NCBI RefSeq assembly: GCF_003255815.1
Contig: NC_037680.1
Coordinates: 24,644,470 to 24,708,469 of the forward strand
Length of the DNA: 64,000 nt
DNA from: Theropithecus gelada
Taxonomy: Eukaryota; Chordata; Mammalia; Primates; Cercopithecidae
Reading direction: 5' to 3'
Part shown: positions 58,891-64,000 of the stretch, piece after piece
Layout: each line of letters opens with the position of its first letter
Numbering within the stretch: the first letter of the stretch is position 1
Position numbers and translations under genes: made by a program
The notes under the pieces: model-generated
The model's input: the letters and a program-made list of their open reading frames with translations, nothing else
Databases searched by the model: none
Told to the model about the DNA's origin: nothing

Positions 58891-61002
58891 TCCACTAAAG
58901 TTGATCTTTTATATCACTCAGACCCACTTACTTATTATAGTAATTTATCTAAACTAGATCTAGCTCTTTCATAATTCTGGTTGGTCACTTTTCCTGTAAG
59001 CATTTATCAAAAATAAGATTAGTAAGATGAAATACAGTCTTCACTAATGCAGCTGCTCTCAGGGCTACAATGATACCATTACCCTCCTCAAACACCCATT
59101 CTAGATTCCATACGCCTTGGCCAGCACCTCTCCTAGTCTCAATGACTTCCCTAGTAGGGTGACACAGACTTGAGACATATCTTGAGAGGTATGAACCCCT
59201 GATAATCACACACGTATCAGACAAAAGTTGCTACACTCGTCCGTTTATTGTCTGAACAAATGACCTAGCAGATCACAAAGTAAAACATGTGTGTTTCCCT
59301 GACTCCTCTGAGCAATATCAGCTCTATCTCCTCCTGATGATCAGAGTCAATGACTCTTGCCAGAATGGTGACTCCTTTCTTTGCCCCGGTCTGTTGGCAA
59401 AAGGAGCTCAAAGTAACTGGATGACAGTCATAGATTAAAGTTTAATGAGACTCTTTCTTTGTCCCCCAATAGTAACATTCTTATTCTGAGAAAAAGATTC
59501 TCTAAACACACAAATCTCAGAGTTACAGGGACAGTGCACACAGATTCCTCCAATGGGTTACCAGATATAATGACAAATGAAATAACTCCTACGTCTATCT
59601 GGCTCTTGGACCCATGCATTAAATATATTGGGGAATTCAGCACCATGCAATGATAATTAGTTTTGAATATATACTGCATCCTGAAGTATGGTGTCCCATT
59701 CTTTACATTATTATCACCAAACTGGTCTTCATCTGTGCCTGCAGGAGACTATTTCATTATTCTTACAGGCAGACAGTTTCTGGGTTACAGTATGTGATTG
59801 ATTGGCTAATCCCATGACCTTGCTCTGATGTAAAGTTATATGGGATTCTGTGTCTATGGATCTCCTATTTTGAGAGCTTTCAGTAGGTTCTGGCCAAGGC
59901 CCTGCAGGCAGAAAAGGCAAATTACACATAGAATAAGTATTGTCTCTAATCAGAAGAATTTGCTTCCGTTACCTCTACTGAAGAAACAATGGGAAGGTTC
60001 TGCCAACTACCAAATGTGTCTACTCCAATTAGATACCCAGAGTTTGGAGCTATGATCACCAGGTGCATCTATTTGTGCAAATGACCCACAGTAAACTTGA
60101 CCTAGACCAGGACTTCATTTATTACCTGCTTTCTATACCCTCACTTAAATAGGCCTTTGATTTTTAACATAAACTAATACCCTATGTCAAGCAATCCCTG
60201 AAAACTTTGGGTAGTCCCCTTTCACCAGCGTAGAGAAAGGGCGATAGGAATGCATTCTGAGTGAATGTGTGTTGTCTTGCAAGACAGAACTGTCTATATC
60301 ATCTTCAAGCAAAGGGATTAATATTAGATATTAGGAAGTGAGAGAGATACATTTCTGTTCATGTAGGATTTCAGGGGACTGGGAATTCAAGATTATCAAG
60401 GGCATCCATCCAGGTATTCTAATGTAAAGTCTTACAGTCATCCTCTTTTCCAGTCAGCACCCTGACTTTTGTGTGTCTGATGTATCAGCATTGAGAATTC
60501 AACTTTTCTGGAATTCTGCTGTTTTAATGATTAAGTGCTGCATGAGATCTTCAGCTTTTGCTTTGCTCTGGCTGCAGGAGATTAGAACCTCTTTAGACAC
60601 AGCTAAGAATATCCTCAGATTTTCTCAGATTTTTACAATTATCCTTAAATTTGTGCCTAGTCATCCTCAGCCTTTTATTGATTTTCTAAAATTCATCAAT
60701 AGTGCCCAGAAACAATTTTCTGATTCTAAAGTCTTCATAATTAATACATCTTCTGACCTTCACAATCACCTGGGATATTGAACCCATCAATGCATCCCCT
60801 TCCACTGATATCCCATATCAGTGTAGCTCTGGTGAGAGTTTTAACACTTGTACCAAACCACATGCCAGGGATTACTACTACTTCAACCATGGCCACTAAT
60901 GTGGTCCTTCCTGCCAGGCTGATGGCTGGTATTCCAGATCCAAATACCTTTTGAAGTGTGTTTCCTTGGACTCATTTCTATCACTAACTGTTGTGGTCAT
61001 GT

Positions 61003-61440
61003 TCTAGAAAGCAGACTCTGAGGTAAAGATTTGTGTGCAAGAAATTTGTTGGTAAGTGTCCTCAAGTCAACATTGTACGGAAGTGAAGAAAGCAATGTTG
61101 GACAAAAGGAGAAAATAAACTATGGACCACATCCAAAATCCCCCACCCATACTAAGGAGCCTGGGGCTAGGGTCCTAAGTAGAAAAAATAAGAGGGCCCA
61201 AACCGAAGAGAAAAACCTGAGTGTTTGCAGTCCCCTCCTTACTTCATTGCCTAGTCATTGGCTGTCAGTGGCTCTTGAGAATAAGGCATGCATATGGATA
61301 GGGCAGCCTCCTGACCTAGGATAATTCGCAGGGAGGGTCTTGGCTTTGAGCTAACAGCAGCCAACACTCCTGGCATCTTGGGAAATGAGTACACAGTCTT
61401 GAAGTAAGGAGAGAGATGTGAGTGGTGTACCCCAAAATCA
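61003..61440 (-). repeat. Putative 5' LTR of the retroviral fossil
   Basis: TCTAGAAAGCAGACTCTGAG marks its right-reading inner edge near 61003, and it contains CCTGACCTAGGATAATTCGC near 61311. On the reverse strand this is the promoter-side LTR. A 97-codon forward frame at 61031-61324 lies inside it without a domain and is treated as chance. Confidence 0.55.
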
Positions 61441-62011
61441 CCAGCCTAAAACATTTTATCTACTAAATATGACCTAAATACATTAACTCTTAAATTGCAT
61501 TAAGTCATTATAAAAGAGTTTAAGTAATTGTTCTTATGTTAAGAAATGTTGTCTATGAGACTGATGGAAGAAGGAAAGGAATAACTACATTGTTATTCCA
61601 CCAAAGACACTAATCATGAAAGCATATTCCCATAGACAGAATGATATAAACAGAGGTTGGGAAGAAAAGACTATCGCCATCCATAGTTATTGATAATCCA
61701 TTATTATCCACATCTAGGAACATACGTGTAAGTACAAAATTGTAGGTTGCATGTCCTCGAGGGCTTGGTGGTCCTCTTTTCCCTCATTTTTCAAAATAGT
61801 AATGAAGGAATAGTGTCCACTATTTTGACTATAAGCAATCACATAATTATCCAGATTTAATATTCTTAATCCAATTTTCTAGGCCCATGTCAACCATGTA
61901 GCTCTAAAATATGACAAATTATAGCAAAATGAAGAGAAACAGATAGTAAGTAACATAAATTAAGTATAAAACATGATTCTATGATAATGAGTTCTATAAT
62001 AAGAAAGTAGA
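61441..62011. other. Unmatched DNA
   Basis: No element was recognised. Confidence 0.45.
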
Positions 62012-62221
62012 GGCCAGGCATGGTGGCTCACACTTGTAATCGCAGCACTTTGAGAGGCTGAGGTGGGCAGATCACTTGAGGCCAGGAGTTCAAGACCAGC
62101 CTGGCCAATCTTGTGAAACCCCATCTCTACTAAAAATACAAAATTAGTTGGGTGTGGTGGCAGGTGCCTGTAATCCCAGCCTGGGCAACAGAGCAAGATT
62201 CTGTCTCAAAAAAAAAAAAAA
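62012..62221 (+). mobile_element. AluS element with an internal deletion
   Basis: GGCCAGGCATGGTGGCTCAC to the A15 tail, but the right arm jumps from GTGCCTGTAATCCCAG directly to CCTGGGCAACAGAGC. About 100 bases between two CCAG motifs are missing, consistent with a microhomology-mediated deletion. Reverse 78-codon frame at 61960-62196 is Alu derived. Confidence 0.95.
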
Positions 62222-62289
62222 GGGAGAGAAAAGGCATAGTGATGGTTAGCACAATGAAATTTTACATGGTGAGCATGTTACCCAAAGAA

Positions 62290-63055
62290 TGTACCATGCC
62301 TGTATAGACAGACCTGAAGGAGGTGAGAATAATCCATGCAAATATCAAGAGGAAAAGTGCCCCAGGAAGACAGTATAGCCAGTGTAAAAACCTTTGGTGA
62401 GTGTTCAAGGAATAGTAAAGAGTGAAGCGGGGGAGAGATGGAAGAGAGTACGGAGTATAGCAGGAGTCAACGTGAAAGAGGTAAGAGGAAGCAGATCCTT
62501 TAGAGCATTGTGTCTTTTAAGCCATTGTAACGACCTTGGCTTTAACTTTTAGTGAGATACGTCATTTTGAGCAGAGGGGTAACATGATCTAATTTTGTTA
62601 TAAAAGAATCGCTCTTCTCATTGTGCTAAGAACAGAATAGACTAAAAAGGCAAGGGCAGGAGTGGGAAGATCAGGCTAGTATAATAATTCAAGCAGAGAT
62701 AATCGGGAGAAGATGACTGTAGCTGTAGCATTTGTGAAAAGTTGTCAGATTCTGTAGGTATTCTGGAGGGAGAGAGTGGCCAGAATATTTTGCAGAGTGT
62801 GGGTGAAAAAGAGTGAGGAATAACTTCAGATCTTTTGGATTGAGGTACTTAAAGGGTAGCAATGCCATTCCCTGAGATTGAGGAGATTGTGGAAGGGGAA
62901 AGTTTGGTGTTGAGAAAAGACCAGGAAATCGGTTTTCGCATGTTAACTTTGAGATCACTCTTAGATATCCAATTGCAGGTGATAATATCAGGAGCTGAAT
63001 ACATCAGCCTAGACTTTGAGGGAGAGGTCTAAGCTGATATATATGTTTAGGTGCC
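62290..63055 (-). mobile_element. L2 element, longest copy in the window
   Basis: The forward reading is the complement of the L2 3' half over about 750 bases: AAGTGCCCCAGGAAGACAGT, GAGCATTGTGTCTTTTAAGC, GAGCAGAGGGGTAACATGAT, AGTATAATAATTCAAGCAGA, TCTGGAGGGAGAGAGTGGCC and CTTTGAGGGAGAGGTCTAAG. The 89-codon reverse frame at 62689-62958 lies inside it and has no intact RT motif that I can see. Confidence 0.85.
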
Positions 63056-64000
63056 TTATTACATTAAAAAATTCTGAGGATGTAGAAAAACAAGAAACAG
63101 AACTAAAAAAGAGCCAGGCTGAGAGGTAGGAGAAAAACCAGGAAAGTGTTATGTCTTGGAAGACAGTGAAGAAAATGTTTTGAGAAGAAATTTTTTTTTC
63201 CACTGTAACATGCAGTATATTCTTTAAATCCTATATCTAGGCAACCAATCTTGAGAAAGTATTTGGCTGAATGTCAGTAATCCAATAAGCCAAAAAACAC
63301 TTTCTCAATATATTAGGTGCAAGTAAATAGGCATTACCTAGTACTTAGCGGCTAAATTTGAGATGGTTCTATGTGTTCATGCTTGCTGAGAGTTCAGGTT
63401 CCTGGAAGAATGTGAGTACATTATTGTATTAATAATATTCATGTGGAAGTGGTTTCATTTATTTTTCAACTTCTGTATAAAATGTTCATATTGATATTGC
63501 TTTTCATACTGAAGCAATAATGAAAGAAAATATATAAACCACCTATTCTCCATCATATAAAACTTAATACTTGAATTTTTAACACCTAGAATACAGAAGA
63601 GATGATGGTCTCTAGAATTTAAGCTTTTCTTATATAAGCAAATGTTGTTTTCATTTTGTACTAAACAATATAGTGTCTTTCAAATCTCCTGATGAATTTG
63701 GGCACTGTCTCACAGCTCTCTTTCCTCTCATTTTTTTTGCTTTCATGTTGTTAAGCTATAATGCCGTTAACATCTATTTCAAGTCGTCTCCCCTCCCTGG
63801 TGATTGATGGTAGATACAACAATTATGATGCCAATGCTGGGGATAATTCTTCACAGATGTTGTCAAATTACAGGTTAAATGGGGAAAAGAGTTTCTTTCT
63901 TCCGGCCACCCACTCTTCATTCCCTTGAAATAGGTGCGTGGTGCTGTGTATCCTGTGCTGTAGGTATGCCAATTCTCCAGCCTGTCGCTCATCTGGTGTA
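63056..64000. other. Unmatched DNA to the window end
   Basis: No element was recognised. The 72-codon reverse frame at 63774-63992 contains no domain I recognise and runs close to the window edge. Confidence 0.45.

Larger units (their letters stand above)
58455..61440 (-). mobile_element. Decayed endogenous retrovirus with both LTRs (ERVL/LTR16-33-like)
   Basis: Two similar segments in the same orientation (58455-58890 and 61003-61440) flank about 2.1 kb. Matches by eye: AAACAGGCTTTGAGACAAAA / AAGCAGACTCTGAGGTAAAG, GAGGCAGCTCC / GGGCAGCCTCC, and TAGGATAATCC / TAGGATAATTC, all in the same order and spacing. Read in reverse, each LTR ends in a block resembling the 'ttgcacacaaatct...tcagagtctgctt' end of ERVL-type LTRs. 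The interior has only short reverse frames (58985-59224, 59428-59679, 59729-59929) separated by stops, so gag and pol are dead. About 2.1 kb of interior is far short of a full provirus, so much has been deleted. Confidence 0.6.

Noticed and set aside
1..64000. CRISPR arrays, operons, phage or bacterial genes
   Set aside because: No spaced direct repeats with unique spacers, no dense coding, and abundant primate SINEs and LINEs exclude a prokaryotic source.

Overview
This window is primate nuclear DNA, most probably from an Old World monkey (Cercopithecidae). Alu elements of every age are present. The two youngest (9791-10097 and 47717-48034) carry the variants GATCCGGCCACTGCACTCC, CTAGCCGGGCGAGGTGG and CTCAAGCCTG, which I associate with the cercopithecoid AluY (AluYR/AluMac) lineage; they are not the usual human AluY states. 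MIR, L2, MLT1, MLT2, Tigger and hAT fossils give the normal deep mammalian background. I see no bacterial or viral gene, rRNA, tRNA or CRISPR array.

I find no host protein-coding exon I can support. All long open frames are LINE-1 ORF2 remnants, Alu antisense frames, simple-repeat frames, or short chance frames in AT-rich DNA. The window therefore looks like a gene desert or the inside of a very long intron; the sequence alone does not decide which.

Layout. 1-2,000: reverse-strand L1 pieces, including an L1 5' UTR cut by the window edge. 2,650-8,850: a 3' stub of one L1, then a long forward ancient L1M broken by two Alus; the tail of the second Alu has grown into a purine-only tract of about 0.5 kb that holds an 8-base assembly gap. 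9,031-12,616: a younger L1PA-type element with a 5' inversion (twin priming), itself hit by a monkey-specific AluY. 12.6-31 kb: mostly unmatched AT-rich DNA with scattered Alu, MIR, L2 and DNA-transposon fossils. 31.4-36.5 kb: two ancient reverse L1M pieces holding an MLT1 LTR and an AluY. 36.5-44 kb: mainly unmatched DNA with MIRs and DNA-transposon fossils. 44.4-46.3 kb: nested insertions (Tigger1 in an MLT2 LTR; an MST-type LTR in an L1 3' end). 46.3-58 kb: MIR, L2, hAT and Alu fossils, including the second monkey-type AluY. 58.45-61.44 kb: a decayed reverse-strand endogenous retrovirus with two recognisable LTRs. 61.4-64 kb: an internally deleted Alu, an L2, and unmatched DNA.

Nothing here forms an operon or pathway. 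The content is a stratigraphy of transposon activity plus the simple repeats it seeded. I did not find a new gene system. The most useful leads are the Alu-tail purine tract, the inversion-type L1, a strong G-quadruplex motif in an Alu, and the LTR-paired retroviral fossil. Repeat names come from remembered consensus sequences compared by eye, so family level is firmer than subfamily.
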